Shown here piece after piece: positions 50,847-63,200 of a DNA stretch of 64,000 nt (positions are counted from its first letter, which is position 1; the number at the start of each line of letters is the position of its first letter). The stretch spans positions 8,632,501 through 8,696,500 of the forward strand of contig CP114486.1 of the NCBI GenBank assembly GCA_027186245.1. The letters are read 5' to 3'. The notes below the pieces were generated by a model. The model saw only the letters and a list, made by a program, of their open reading frames with translations. It was not told the origin of the DNA and did not search any database. A program made the position numbers and the translations under genes. This DNA is from Coriaria nepalensis. Taxonomy: Eukaryota; Streptophyta; Magnoliopsida; Cucurbitales; Coriariaceae.

Positions 50847-52211
50847 CTAGTCGGAGATGCTTTTAAGAGAGGGAGGAAGGGTTCCAAACACATAATCCCA
50901 AAGAGATGAAGTGATACCGAAGCCTTTATCCTGAATTCTGTAGTGATGATTCAAGTGGTACTTCTGCGGAGATAGAGAAATAAAATAAAATCAAGTTTCA
51001 CAAAAATTCGCCATTCAAAAGAAATCACCCATCAGAGATGAATTTTCAGTTCAAAACATGCAATGATGATTTATTGAAACTGAATGTAAATTTCTCCAAG
51101 GATTTGAAGTTTCACGTTCTTGAAATCTCCTTTCGATTGTGTTGAGGGGTGAAATAATCTCTCAGGCGAGAGAGTGACCTATTTTTTTACCTTTAGATGT
51201 CGGGTTATTTGTGAGGTTGGCTGGCTGTGGTGAAGAAAGTAATGAGTGCAATCATACATCACATAACTGAGCAGACCACCACCGAATAAAGCCGGAGTAG
51301 TAGATGGAGTAGAGAAAAGACGAACGCAATACCAAAACTTCCCCACAGGAAGCAGGAAAAACAGTTAGCATCAAATTAAAAATAATTATTTCGTTAGACA
51401 CAAAAACATTATTATAGAGCATTGGCATTGGTGTTAAAATAGCACAAAGGAAGAATAATGCAGGGTTGACTAACTGGAAATAACAGCACAAATGTTGCGG
51501 CTGGTGGGAAAACAAGCCGTAAGCCATCCATAGGATGCTTATGGTGGCAACCATGAAGCAGATAGTGTATGGTGTTCCAGCTGAAGAAAATTGGCATGTG
51601 GACCATGATTCCAAACATAATCAGTATCATACTTCTTGATTTCTAGGAACATGGCCAAGCAAATGTAAGAAAATTGGAATTTTTTTAACTTACAAATAGC
51701 TTTTGGTATTGATGTGGAAAAGAAAACGATGGAGTGTGTACTCGAGCAATGTCCATATTAAAATGCCAAGTGCCACCATCACAGATACTTCATTTAGCGT
51801 ATGGCCCATTGAAACTGACCGGGATATGAAAAAGAATGAAACCGGGAGCCAAATGAGAGGGATTACCCACCAGACCGTACGAGTCAAGGACTGTTTCAGG
51901 GACCAATGAGTAAGGTACAACTATCTTTGATTTAAATAATTTATCTCCTGAAAGAATCCACCAGAAGGGCTAACCTCCAACAAATTATTCTCGAAAAAAC
52001 GAGGCCCTTCCTTGCTAATGATCGGCTGGTGAACCCACTCCTGATAAGATTCTCTGAGGTGACCAACCTATTGGATTAGGGCAAGGTGAAAATCAAGAGC
52101 CTTGAAATACACAAAGTGACAATTATAGCAAAAGGCCCAGTGAAAATGCAATTTTACCTGAAAGACAAGTGCCTTGTTTAAATCAACAGTGAAGACCTGC
52201 TGTGCAACCAT
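50847..52211 (-). CDS. FAH1: Fatty acid 2-hydroxylase (FAH1-type)
   Basis: Complement of join 50847..50963, 51191..51337, 51475..51580, 51694..51890, 51975..52067, 52158..52211; 237 residues, equal to the Arabidopsis FAH length. An ER membrane di-iron enzyme, it adds the 2-hydroxyl group to sphingolipid very-long-chain fatty acids, taking electrons from a separate cytochrome b5; as in plants generally, no fused b5 domain is present. It starts MVAQQVFTVDLNKALVFQ. Membrane segments lie near 54-72 and 84-103. Histidine boxes are H103-x4-H108, H120-x3-H124-x2-HH-x-H130, H182-x3-HH187 and H202-x2-HH206. Frames close exactly across all five introns. Oddities: the usual SYWGNT reads SYFWNT (113-118) and GGG-x-LGYVMYD reads GGGLLSYVMYD. 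An ag acceptor just upstream (about 52232, TTTCAG/CTCC) suggests a 5' UTR intron. Confidence 0.95.
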
Positions 52212-53960
52212 CTTGGTCTTAAAAGGAGCTGAAAGGGCAAAAAAATAGATAAACTTAGGAGCAGAACAGACTTTAATCAGACCCAAAACAGATTCTTTCC
52301 AGAAAATAACTAATGTTATAAGAGTTTATTTGGAAATTGTCACGCATATGCTGAGACCTCAATTTCACGAGTATTACTTGTTCGTTCTCTATAATTCCAT
52401 TCTAATTACAAAAGAGAAATTAGAAGCAATTCTTGGTAAGGCATTCACATATTCTATTATCATTTCTCAGTCACACATCTTATGTCCCAGAACAAAATAA
52501 TGAATTCTTATAGTGTTTACGAAGGATCTGATAATGTATAATTGATCGAGATATCAGCAAAGAAAACATCATGTTTCTTCGAAGAAGCGATATAGTTTTG
52601 CTTCTTCTTTCTTCAAGTCCAACTGGAATCACATAACAAAATAATTTGCATACATAGACACTAGGACTCATTAGCATACCACTTGAGGTATGATATGGCT
52701 TCTCGACTGCCTTACAATGTGTTGGGAGAAAATCTAAAATATTTACAAAATTAAACAGTCCTTCAAGCTAAGAGGCATCTAAGATCCTAAATACAAAAAT
52801 CTTTAAGAGATATGTAAAAATTACATGTCGACCCTTTTATGGCATTGGTAATGACTGATGTTATCAAGCACTGTAAACACACGTAACATATACTAAGTTT
52901 TCATTGATATTCCAAATGAACAGTTTGCTTCTTTTTTTTTTCTTTTTCCTTTTTTTTTTTTTTTCAAGCCTTGTCCGATCTAGTTTTTATTCGTTGCTTT
53001 ACGATTTTGAAATGATGGATTATCACAACAATGAAGCCTTCTAGGAACTGATTAACTCATTGACTTTAACATATTGTAAACAATAAAAAAAGAAAGGATA
53101 GAAAAAACAGGAATCTAATAAGAGAAAAGATGCTTTCCGTGCTAACATCTTTGTAAACAAAAAGAGAAAAATTACCAGCATAACATCTCCGGGCTAAGCT
53201 ATAGATTGTTTGGACAAAATGACTGAAATCACAAACTTCTGAAATTCTCTGTTATTAGCACTAAAGGTGATTAAGAAAAAAGATTTCTGAGAAAATATAG
53301 AGAGAAAAAAAAAACAAGGTTCACCAATTAATGCGGTTAGAAATCTATTTTCTTCTAAAAGCAAAAATTCAGTCAATTAATCCAAAACAAATTCAAACTA
53401 CTTCATAGCTAAGGTCAGAATAATGTTCTACCTTCTCCCACATTAACCTATCCATGAAATCAAATCGGAAGTTTACTGTCTGCTCTTCGTCCCAGAAGAA
53501 CCCGAAAATTACAAAAGAAAAAACCCGATTCCTTCCAACGTTCAACAGTTTCGAGAAGCGAACAGCACAAATTACAAAGCCCTGGATCTAACGTCGACAT
53601 CCACAGAGAACAAACAATGAAAAAGAAAAAAGAAAATACAGTACAGACCCGATATGGTGCAATGTGGGTTGGATCCAATCCAGCAGGAAGTCTCTCTCTG
53701 GAAACCTTATCTCGATCTAGGCTTGCAGAATCATCCAAATACCAATGTGAGATGAAGACGGAAGGTGGAGTTCTGGTTTTCCCAGACGAGCGAGGATCGG
53801 CTACTCGCCTACGGTATGATTTTTGGGGAGAAGAGGAGAGATCTGGACTGTGTATTTGAATGGGCAAAATCGAATCATAAGCAGATAATCACGTTACATA
53901 CCAACGGTTGCCAGGCTGGCATCTTTCACATACCGCTTCTCGGATGATTAAACTGTTAAA
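52212..53960 (-). promoter_or_regulatory. Probable FAH 5' leader with 5' UTR intron, and promoter
   Basis: A polypyrimidine tract and CAG at about 52232 look like the acceptor of a leader intron. The GC-richer block 53460-53860 (minus-strand purine/pyrimidine mix with TCTC runs) could hold the non-coding first exon. Its ORFs on both strands (53460-53867) have no domain and overlap each other, so I do not call them genes. Other sequence here is AT-rich without genes. Confidence 0.35.
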
Positions 53961-54405
53961 TTATGAAAGGGATGGCGATAAAGAGTTCTCGATTCTGATA
54001 AAGAAAGTGGATTTTGAGGTATTTTATGGAGGATTTTTATTTTATTATTATTAGAATTTACTAATCTAAAAATAATTCTTTTCATTTTTGTGACATTTGA
54101 ATATCGAAGGAGTTTCAATTTTGTTGAGACAATTATCTCATTACTTACTTAATGCCAAAATGAACATAATTGTTATAACAATAGGGTAAATGATTATCTA
54201 CTATCCCATATTATAAACAATTAAAATTAAAAATAATAATAATAAAATATTTTTTCCATTTTAAAATATGAAAATCAATTTTAGGGAGGAACAAATTTAC
54301 TTAGTAATTATTTTTGTATCAGCTTTTATTTAAAAAATATTTTTTTTAAATCAAGAAAAATAAGTAAAAAAATAAAATACAAAAGTTATAAATTGTAATT
54401 TTTTT
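53961..54405. other. AT-rich intergenic DNA
   Basis: No gene or clear repeat. Confidence 0.5.
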
Positions 54406-55756
54406 ACATTTGTAAAAATATTTTTTCAATTCTCTTTCCTTTTCTCTTTCTACTCTCTCTTTCTCTTTTCTTGATCATAATATCATAACTTCTAATTCTT
54501 TTTTTTTTTTTTAATTTTTAATGACAAAATTAAGACGATTGAGCTCTCTACACCCGACGATTGTATTAATAGATATGCAAAATTTAAGTTATTCGATCAA
54601 ATAAATATGAATAAAAAAATATATGACAAAATAAAAGAAGTAAATAATAAATATATTAAAAAATATATATCCTCTTTCTTAAAGTCTTTTAGAGCATCCA
54701 ATTCATCCACTTCAAAAATTCATATCAATATCAATAATATTCAATCGTAAAAATAATCAATATCAATATCAGATATTAGTTTACTCTATGGGTAGATGAG
54801 TCATTTGACCCGTTGAGTATCAGACCTGTCGAGTAAAATAAAAGTTATAATACTCGACAGACCGAAGTCCCTACCGACCCATTAAGTAAAGTCCCTATCG
54901 ACCCGTCAAGTAAAATAGAAGTTATGATACTCAATGGGTTGAAGGCTTCATCGACCTGTCGAGTAAACAATAAGTTATGATACTTGACGGGTCGAAGTGG
55001 CCTTCGACCCTTCGACTGGTAGATGCAACATCTCACATATTGGTTTGTGGTTTTCTACATTTGTAAAAATATTTTTTCAACTCTCTCTCTCCTTGTCTCT
55101 CTCTACTCTTTCTCTTTCTCCTTTCTCGCACTTCCAATATCATAACTTCTAATTCTTTTTTTATTTTTTATGACAAAATTAAGACGATAAAGCTCTCTAC
55201 ATTAGATGATTGTGCTAATGAATTTTCAAAATTTCAATTATTCAACCAAATAAATATGAATGAAAAGAAAATATGACAAAATAAAATAAGTAAATAACAA
55301 ATATAAATATAAAACAATATCATCCTCTTTCTTGAAGTCTTCTAGAGCATCCACTTCAAAAATTCATATTAATATCAACATTCAATCGTAAAAATAATCA
55401 ATATTAATATCAACATTCAATCGTAAAAGTAATCAATATCAATATCAGATTCTAGTTTACAATATAGGTATATGGAGCCTTCGACCCATCGAGTAAACTA
55501 GAAGTTATGTACTCGACGGGATAAAGGCCTCATTGACTCATCGAGTAAACTAGAAGTTATGATACTCGATGGATTGAAGTCCCTATCGACCCATTGAGTA
55601 AACAAGAAGTTATGATACTTGATGGGTTGAAAGCCCAATCGACCTGTGTAGTAAACAAGAAGTTATAATACACAACGGGTTGATGGGTCTTTCGACCCTT
55701 TGACCAGTAGATGCACAGACCGACATCTCGTAAATCAATCTGTGGTCTTAGGCTTA
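54406..55756. repeat. Tandem duplication, 651-bp spacing
   Basis: The word ACATTTGTAAAAATATTTTT occurs at 54406 and again at 55057. Each copy then runs through a CT-rich tract, ATAATATCATAACTTCTAATT or CAATATCATAACTTCTAATT, GACAAAATTAAGACGAT, GAGCATCCA, an AATATCAATATCAGAT block, an array of hairpin units, and GTAGATGCA near 55020 and 55708. The copies have drifted by small indels and by different numbers of inner units. Confidence 0.85.
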
Positions 55757-55945
55757 CATATGAGAAGTTGGTCGGTGCATCTATAGGTTGAAGGTTCGAA
55801 GGCCTCATCAACCTATCGAGTAAACTAGAAGTTATAATATTCGACGGGTGAAAGTCCCTATCGACCTGTCGAGGAAATTAGAAGTGATGATATTTGATGA
55901 GTCGATGGGGCCTTTGACCCGTAGATTAAACTAGCAGTTATGAGT
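54800..55945. repeat. Minisatellite of hairpin-forming 52-53-bp units
   Basis: The unit is approximately GACCC(A/G)TCGAGTA, AACTAGAAGTTATGA, TACTCGA(C/T)GGGTC, then a short AGTCCCTAT spacer. GAGTAAAC starts at 55491, 55543, 55596 and about 55649, a spacing of 52-53 bp. The first and third words are reverse complements, so each unit can fold into a 13-15-bp stem with a ~15-nt loop. Units occur in both copies of the larger duplication and continue past it to ~55945. Confidence 0.85.
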
Positions 55946-56759
55946 ATGGGTTAAGGCTTCCTCTCATACTTTCGATGGGGTAATCGTCAACTCGACTTCC
56001 TCTCACGCTTCCTCTCATACTTTCAATTCACGCTTTCAACTTTGGTTTAGAGTTTTTTGTTTGATATGAATGTCTGCATTTTTGTGTATAGGTTAAGGTT
56101 GTGATTCATGTTTTAATCGAATCTGGTTGATTTGATCTATTTCGGTGACCTCTGATTTTACATTGGGTATTCGAAATAGAGGTTCGAAATTAAGTTTTAA
56201 ATTTAAATTTGTAATGGTAACATTTAGTGTTAACATTTCAATTGAAATAAAAATCGAATTAAGAACATTTCGGTTAAAAAAAAACTGAATTAAAGATAAC
56301 AAACGGATTTCGTATATAAAAAAATCTTTTTTTGATTCTGACATAATTTTTTATAGTCATTACAAAAAATGATTTTATAAATATAAAATATAAGAAATAT
56401 TACCAAGCATAACCTAAATAATCCAGTCAACAACTAATCAAAAGCCAACTTTGGCAAACAAGTCTTCCACAAAATCAAAACGCATGCCTATGACTAAATG
56501 AAAGGGAACCCTAAAATAGAGGCACCCTATATCTAAAAATAGAAACTCCATGAAAGCTCATAATTGAGGCAAACCAAATAAAATAAGCAAGCACACTCCT
56601 ATCAACCAATCCCTTATGCATAAAAGCTCCTCTCCCTGGAAGGTCCAGAAGCACCGAGAACTTGACTAGCCTGAAACTTTCCAGAAGTTAGAAAATCAAT
56701 TTCTAGAATCATAGGCAACAGAGAAGGGGGTTCAAAAACTCAAACCATTTATTGGGCTC
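55946..56759. other. Intergenic, no gene seen
   Basis: Begins with CTTCCTCTCA repeats (about 55960-56030), then AT-rich DNA. Confidence 0.4.
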
Positions 56760-57060
56760 ATCTTCAGCTTGAAACTAGTGGCCACCTAGTCAGTGGCCTG
56801 ATTTGCTGATCTTTTGATCAGTAATAGCTCCCATCTATCGAAATTAGTAAGAACACTATCAAATTGGTTCAACATATCTTCCACAATCAAAAAGGAAAGA
56901 ACAACAACAAGGAATAAGGAAGGCACCAAACAACAAGGCCAAATAGAGAAAACAACATGGCTAGCCAAATAGAGAATAAACCATAACCGTTGGAACAATC
57001 TTGAGTATTAAGATGGTTCAAAATGGCTAGCCATAACATAAAGGAAAATCTAAGGATATT
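56760..57060 (-). pseudogene. Possible LINE RNase H-domain scrap
   Basis: On the minus strand LIVEDMLNQFDSVL, TNFDRWELLLIKRSANQATD recalls the end of the RNase H domain in plant non-LTR retrotransposons (…hhxxhxxhxxhRxxNxxAD). The match is short, and the piece upstream is open but unrecognisable. Tentative. Confidence 0.3.
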
Positions 57061-57064
57061 ACCT

Positions 57065-59046
57065 TGTAACACCCTCCTACTAGCTATATTTTTAAAATAT
57101 TTTTTAAGAAAGCAATTAACTTTATAATATAACTAGTAGGAGTATTACTACTTAATTAGAAAGTCTTTAACCAAAAATACATAATAATTTGAATTTTCAT
57201 ACTAAAATTTTATGTGGGTAAAACTTATATATATGTATATTCACATGTATTGTTATCTTCACAAAATGAACGTTTTAAAAGCTTCACCAAAAATACTATT
57301 AAAATGTTTCACTGTCTTCATATAGGTCGGGTCTCATATATACTAAACACCATATTGATCATGCTTCATTCACCAAGCCTGAAGCTATAGACTTTCTTTT
57401 TTGCTTACCTACAAGACAAGTAACTACTATAAGTTAAAAAGCATAGTCAGTAAAGTTTTTATGTCCCAATACATAGTACAAATATCGATTGCGAAAAAGT
57501 ATACAATTTATTTGAATGATTATGACTATGCGGTTCTAAATATTATGCAAATGACATGTCTAACTTCTACTACTGTGGGCTCGGAGGTTGCTGTGGCCGA
57601 AATTACTACACTCTATGGTCCTCTTGAAAGTGTGTACTCATCAAGCCAATTGGTTTTTGACCCAATAGGGACAACAACTTCATGTGATACTATCCTTATG
57701 TAGATATTAGTAAGACAATGAATATTATTATTAATTTTTATTTATGAAAGTCAATTATTATTTATCATATTTATTGATTTTGTTAGAATTAATATATTAT
57801 GTGCTATAAATACATATTATGATAAAGTTCTATGTCTTAAGTTATGAGCTTTAAAGACTATAATAGAGATCATGATAATTGAGACTCAAGTTGCTTAAAG
57901 CTTAAAACACAAACTGTTCGTTGTCATAGGACCTCAAGAATGAACATTGATAATCCGAATAGACAATCACATAATTCATCACCTAAAGTGTTTAGGGTGG
58001 CCGATCTCATGACTATGATGTTCTAGGACACCTGCATACTAACTTCAGTTTTAAAATTACATAACTAATTCTTCCATTATCAAATGATTCGATTCTTTAA
58101 AAAAAAAACTAGATGTAGAAGTCTAATTTGTTGAGGTTAAATATCATAATTTTTTATTATATTCTTTATAACTACAAGTATATTGAAACACTTACTACAA
58201 ACGGATTCAACTCTAACATCATATAGATTTCAAGGTCAACTTCAAGAATTTGTTTTTAAACATATACAACTCCTATTGGGATATTTATTGATTTTGTGGA
58301 AAGCTAGAGGAATGTAGTTTCATAACATATTTTCTTTTGCATTTTACCATATACATAAACATATCCCGGAATGTAGCTCAAATCGGATTTACTGAAAATT
58401 CCAAGAAGATAAAGATTTTAGACATACCTTTAGGAATTTCTTTAGATACTTGATTAAAATGATGAGGAGAATGTATGAGAGTTTATAGAAAGAAAAGATG
58501 AGAGTTTTTATAGAAAATTTCGTGGGTGATAAGTATGGAAATAAGAAGTTAAGTTTTAGTTTATATATAATTAAAGTCTAGAAAGTTTAAGATGTCAAAT
58601 TTTGACCAAATATATTTTTCTCATCTTCTTTTCTACTCATCTTGATCAATTTGGTCCATTTTAAGATGATTTTTATCACCTTGTAAGGGCATGTCAACCA
58701 TGTAAAATGGTAATGGGCTTTGGTAAATTTTTGGGTCATTTTGGCAAAAATGATAATTTTGTCCCTTAAATTTGATAGGTTTTGGGCTAGAATTTTAGTT
58801 GACTTTACATCTATATTAATAAAGATGAATAAGGTTATAATTTTGGTCCACCCAAATTAATTAAATTCATGTTTTAATTACTTAGAAAAACTTGCTTGGA
58901 AACTATTACTAGTCTTGTAAGATTTTGACTTATTTTTTAATTTCTATAATGTGAAACCTTAATTTTATAATAACTTGTGTATCTCTTATAGAACTTAAAG
59001 TATTAAATTAATATGACTAGAGTGAATATTTAGAATGGATATTACA
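57065..59046 (+). mobile_element. Probable solo LTR (~1.98 kb) of a retrotransposon
   Basis: It starts TGTAACACCC at 57065 and ends GGATATTACA at 59046. The ends are near inverted (TGTAACACCC against TGTAATATCC), the usual TG...CA form of plant LTRs. ACCT directly precedes the start (57061-57064) and recurs just after the end (59049-59052), compatible with a 4-5-bp target duplication, although the two bases between make this imperfect. There is no coding capacity inside. It contains dispersed repeat copy 3. No partner LTR is in the window. Confidence 0.6.
57640..58010 (+). repeat. Dispersed non-coding repeat, copy 3
   Basis: Same blocks and order as at 6.1 and 19.2 kb: TCAAGCCAATTGG, TTCATGTGATACTATCCTTATG, TTATTTATCATATTTATTGATTT, CTATAAATACATATTATGATAAAG, AGACAATCACATAATTCATCACC and GTTTAGGGTGGCCGATCTCA. 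Located within the probable solo LTR. Confidence 0.8.
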
Positions 59047-59052
59047 AAACCT

Positions 59053-60231
59053 TTAGCCCAAATACAGTAAAAAAATGGCACATATATGGAAGACGGCCGA
59101 AACACCTCCCAAGCATTAGAAATGGAGAAACACGACAGAGAGTGGACTCAAGAAAAGGAATCTAAAAGAAGCGGCCTAGAAGAGATGCGTAGAGAAGAAA
59201 GGTCTTGCACTTCCCACCTTGCAAAAGTAGGAGGGGAAGGAAAGCCTCACTTATCATTACCGATGATGTTACCAACCAAGAGAGTTTTGCTAATACCCTA
59301 GGAGATAATCATGTCTTCACAAATATTATGACCAATAATGCCATTTAGGATCTAGGAGTCATACTAAAGAAAAATCCTCATACTATTACTGACCTTCCGA
59401 TAAAAATAGTCCATAGCTCTATCCTAAACTTTTAGAATTGTCCTCTAAAACTAAGTGCACATATTAGGAATCGAGTTATCTCAAAAACAATTATTACGGA
59501 GAAGGTGATTATATATATACCTAAGCAGGGGAAATAGTATTGAGAAAAGTAAAGAGATTCTAAATGTGCTTGAATTGAGTTATACAATTCCATTCAACAA
59601 TGTTCTTGATCTCAAACTCTCCTTTCTCTTTAGAGAGGCAAACTACATCCTAACTAACTTTAAAATCCTGTAAGAAAGAGAAGTTTCCAAGGAACTCCTG
59701 CTTAACATGATCAATCTCTTTAATAATTTTAGAGGGGAGGGAGGGGAGGATGAAAAGAATTGCTTAATAAACTTGTATAAAAAATAAAGTAAAATTAATG
59801 AGTTAAAAAGCTTACTTATAAAAGAAAGGAACTTGGAAGTCTAATTTTTCACCTTAAGCACATAAAATAATGATTATGCCCTTAAGCACATAAAAAAAGT
59901 CTAGAAGAGAAATGGGAACTCCGAGATACCTTATAGGCACGGATCCCACGAGAACCCAAGATTGGCAATGATGGAGATTTTGATATGATCCGAAGTATTA
60001 TAAATTAAAAAATTTGAGAGGATTCGGTTATTGTCTCTATAGTTTCCCGAAAAGGAAAATCATCTCAACCATGTGACCCTTCGTAAAATACCATAAAATC
60101 ATCTAAAAGAATCACGCTAAAACCCTAAAATGCCCTTCCTCTTCCTCCAGATACTCTTCGAGTGTTCGTCAACGCTTGGCAAACAGAGTATCTGAGAATA
60201 CTCGGTGCTCGTTAGAATCAGAAAAATCGCC
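59053..60231. other. Intergenic DNA and IMPL1 promoter
   Basis: A 71-codon ORF at 59086-59301, rich in Glu/Lys/Arg, has no recognisable domain and may be LINE debris. The last ~150 bases before the next gene, with ACCCTAAAA near 60122, are the likely IMPL1 promoter/leader; AAACCCTAA-like words are telo-box-type elements common in promoters of housekeeping plant genes. Confidence 0.4.
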
Positions 60232-63200
60232 ATGTCCGCTGTCATTTCGGCCCGCATTTTTTCTCAAGTTACCACCTCATTCTGCGTACACGGTCAACCA
60301 AACCCAGCCCTTCTTCCTATCAGGAAAGGATCTCAATATGGATTTCGAGATTTCCGATTCTCGGCCACCAAGTCGGCGAAAACAAAGGCTGCCCTGTCTG
60401 AAATTTCCAGTGAAAGAAAGTACCCCAAAATGGCGGCGCAATCAACTGGCCCTATTCCAACAGACCAGCTTATCAAAGTGGTCGAAACAGCTGCTAAGAC
60501 TGGTGCCGAGGTGAAGTCATACTTGCTTTCATTTCAATGATTGTTTGATTATTTGGGTGTATATTTTTCTCAGGACAGGTTGTCTTTCCCTATTTGGTTT
60601 TATCTACATTTTTTTTTGTTCGTTCCAGGTTGTGATGGATGCTGTCACTAAACCCCGTAATATAACATACAAAGGACTGACTGACTTGGTGACTGAGTAA
60701 GGATTTTCTCGGAGCAATCCCTTCGCTCAAAATATATGTTATTATGTTTTGATAACTTTTAGTTACAAGAAATAAGTATAATCCTCTGCCCTGAGAAGTG
60801 AAATGATGGAAGATTTTTTTGTTCCCAATTCAACTGTTACACCATTGAAACAACAGTGCTGGCTTTTTTAATGTTAATTGATTTCTTGGTAGCCAGTATC
60901 CTCAAATTGTCACATTTTATCTTTATAAGATGCAAAATACATTTTTTCTATCTTGATTAGGCTATGAGATTAAAAGTCATTCAGGTGAAAAATGTTTGTC
61001 ATATTTCAAGAATAAATAAATATAGAAAAGGCCTGAGAATTGGCAGGAAATTAAACTACAACCTTTCACCATGTTTTCTCATATTGGAGATGTTGTGATT
61101 GGTAAATGAGAGAGACAATATATCTAACAGATGTAAGTGAGGTCTTTGCTAAGATATGGACCTTTTGTTTTTGGCTGTTTTAGCCCGATCTTTTGTTTTT
61201 CCCATTTAAATTTAATCTCATTGTTGATTCATTAAAAAAATGATGGACTGTCTTTCAGAAGTTTAATTTCTTTGAGGAAAAGAAATTAAACCTTTGGCCT
61301 GTGACACCTTTGGCCTGTGGGCCTGTGGCATTTCTTATTGAAGGTGCCCCAGTTTCAATATCGCCTAGAATAAAAAGTTGACTTCCAAGGTAAGATGGTA
61401 TAGAATCGTGAATTTCTTGCTCAGTTTGGTTCTTTCTTTGTTCTTATTTGTGATGTGTGTTGTTATTTTTCTTGTCTTCAAAATTATTAAACCTTAATCT
61501 TGAGTAATACTCTGAAAAGGAAAGTCTCTTGAATTTCCACGGTTTAAAAGATCTTTGTCTAAAACTCCCATTTGTATTATTATTATTATCATTTTGATAA
61601 ATGTGATTTTTTTTCTCTATTGATTGCCCATAATTCGAAGATAAGCTATGGTGCATTCTTTCTCTCCCTTACAATAATGTTTAAATTGCCTCCATTGTAC
61701 TTGCAGCACAGATAAAATGAGTGAAGCCGCCATCTTAGAAGTCGTGAGTAAGAACTTTAAAGATCATCTCATTCTTGGAGAGGAGGGGGGAATCATTGGA
61801 GACTCATCTTCCAATTATCTTTGGTGCATTGATCCTTTAGGTCTGTTGTCTGTACTGTTTTAAGTGAGATAGAAAATTGTCAATAAAAGAAATTTCAAGA
61901 ACTGAAAAAGAGCTGATATTCTTAGTCTATTTTGTTACAGCAAGAGAACTAATACAGTTATAGATTTATACTCTCTTCAGTTCCAAGTAATCTGACTCCT
62001 GATTTTGTATGTAGATGGAACAACAAATTTTGCTCATTGCTATCCTAGCTTTGCAGTCTCAGTGGGAGTTTTATTTCAAGGAAATCCTGCAGCTGCGGCT
62101 GTGGTATTGATTTACATTAGTTTTTACCAGCTCTTTTCACAAATTGCTTCTTTATTGAAAGGGTTCACAACAGGAGACCCTTATTTTAACTAACTTTAAC
62201 TTAAATTTGACTCCTTATACTGTCAGACTGTATCTGCTTCATTTTGACTATGAAACTTGCACAAGTTCGGTCATGTAATATTTACTAGAAGTTTCCCTAG
62301 TTGATTATTTTCTATTTGATGTAGACTTAAATCACTTCCATGATGCTATTGCAGCTTATTCGTGGATGATAAGGGGAAACAGGATATATATAGTTATTGT
62401 TATATTTCTCATTGTCAACAATATTGTGATGAATAACTATTGATAACAATAGTTGTTCTTTGGCAGTTATACATAGTTTAAAATTGTCAGTCTAAACGTA
62501 TTTGATACAAAGCTATTTTCAGGTGGAGTTTGTCGGCGGGCCTATGTGTTGGAACACTCGAATATTTTCAGCCACTGCTGGTTCTGTCTAATCATTTTTG
62601 TAAATGCTCCATACCATCAATATACCTTCTGTTTCTTAGCAATAGTTATTTCAGGTGGTGGAGCATTCTGTAATGGACAAAGAATTCATGTCAGTAAAAA
62701 TACTAAGGTTTGTTCATTATATTATGGTCTGTATCGTAATATCCAATTTTTGCCTGAACTAATGAAATTATCACACTGTTGCCTAACTATGTATTTGCAT
62801 GCTCCAGATCCTTTCATACAACTCAAAAGTAACATTACATCCACCTTCTTCCTTCGTTCTCAGGTAGAACAATCACTTCTAGTGACAGGATTTGGGTATG
62901 ACCATGATGAGGCATGGGCTACCAACATTGATTTGTTCAAGGAATTCACTGATGTCAGCAGGGTAATAATTAAATGTTCTGTTCTACTAACGACCTATTT
63001 TCATCAAGAAGTCTGTCACATGCTTTTCTTCCCGCTTTTCATTCCACACATATCTTATTTAGTTATTTATTTATATGGATAGTTATTAAACTTTCTGCAT
63101 CTCAAAGAACAGGGTGTAAGACGGCTCGGTGCAGCTTCAGTGGACATGTCACATGTAGCTTTGGGGATTGTGGAAGCATATTGGGAGTATCGTCTAAAGC

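Noticed and set aside
53460..53867. 135-codon ORF on the minus strand with an overlapping plus-strand ORF
   Set aside because: Both strands are open, no domain is seen, and it lies in the probable FAH leader/promoter.
54800..55945. CRISPR-like array
   Set aside because: Regular repeats, but in plant nuclear DNA, with no unique equal-length spacers and no cas genes; a minisatellite explains it.
60205..60231. N-terminal extension of IMPL1 (MLVRIRKIA-type)
   Set aside because: The frame opens at GTG, not ATG; plants start at ATG, and the first one is 60232.
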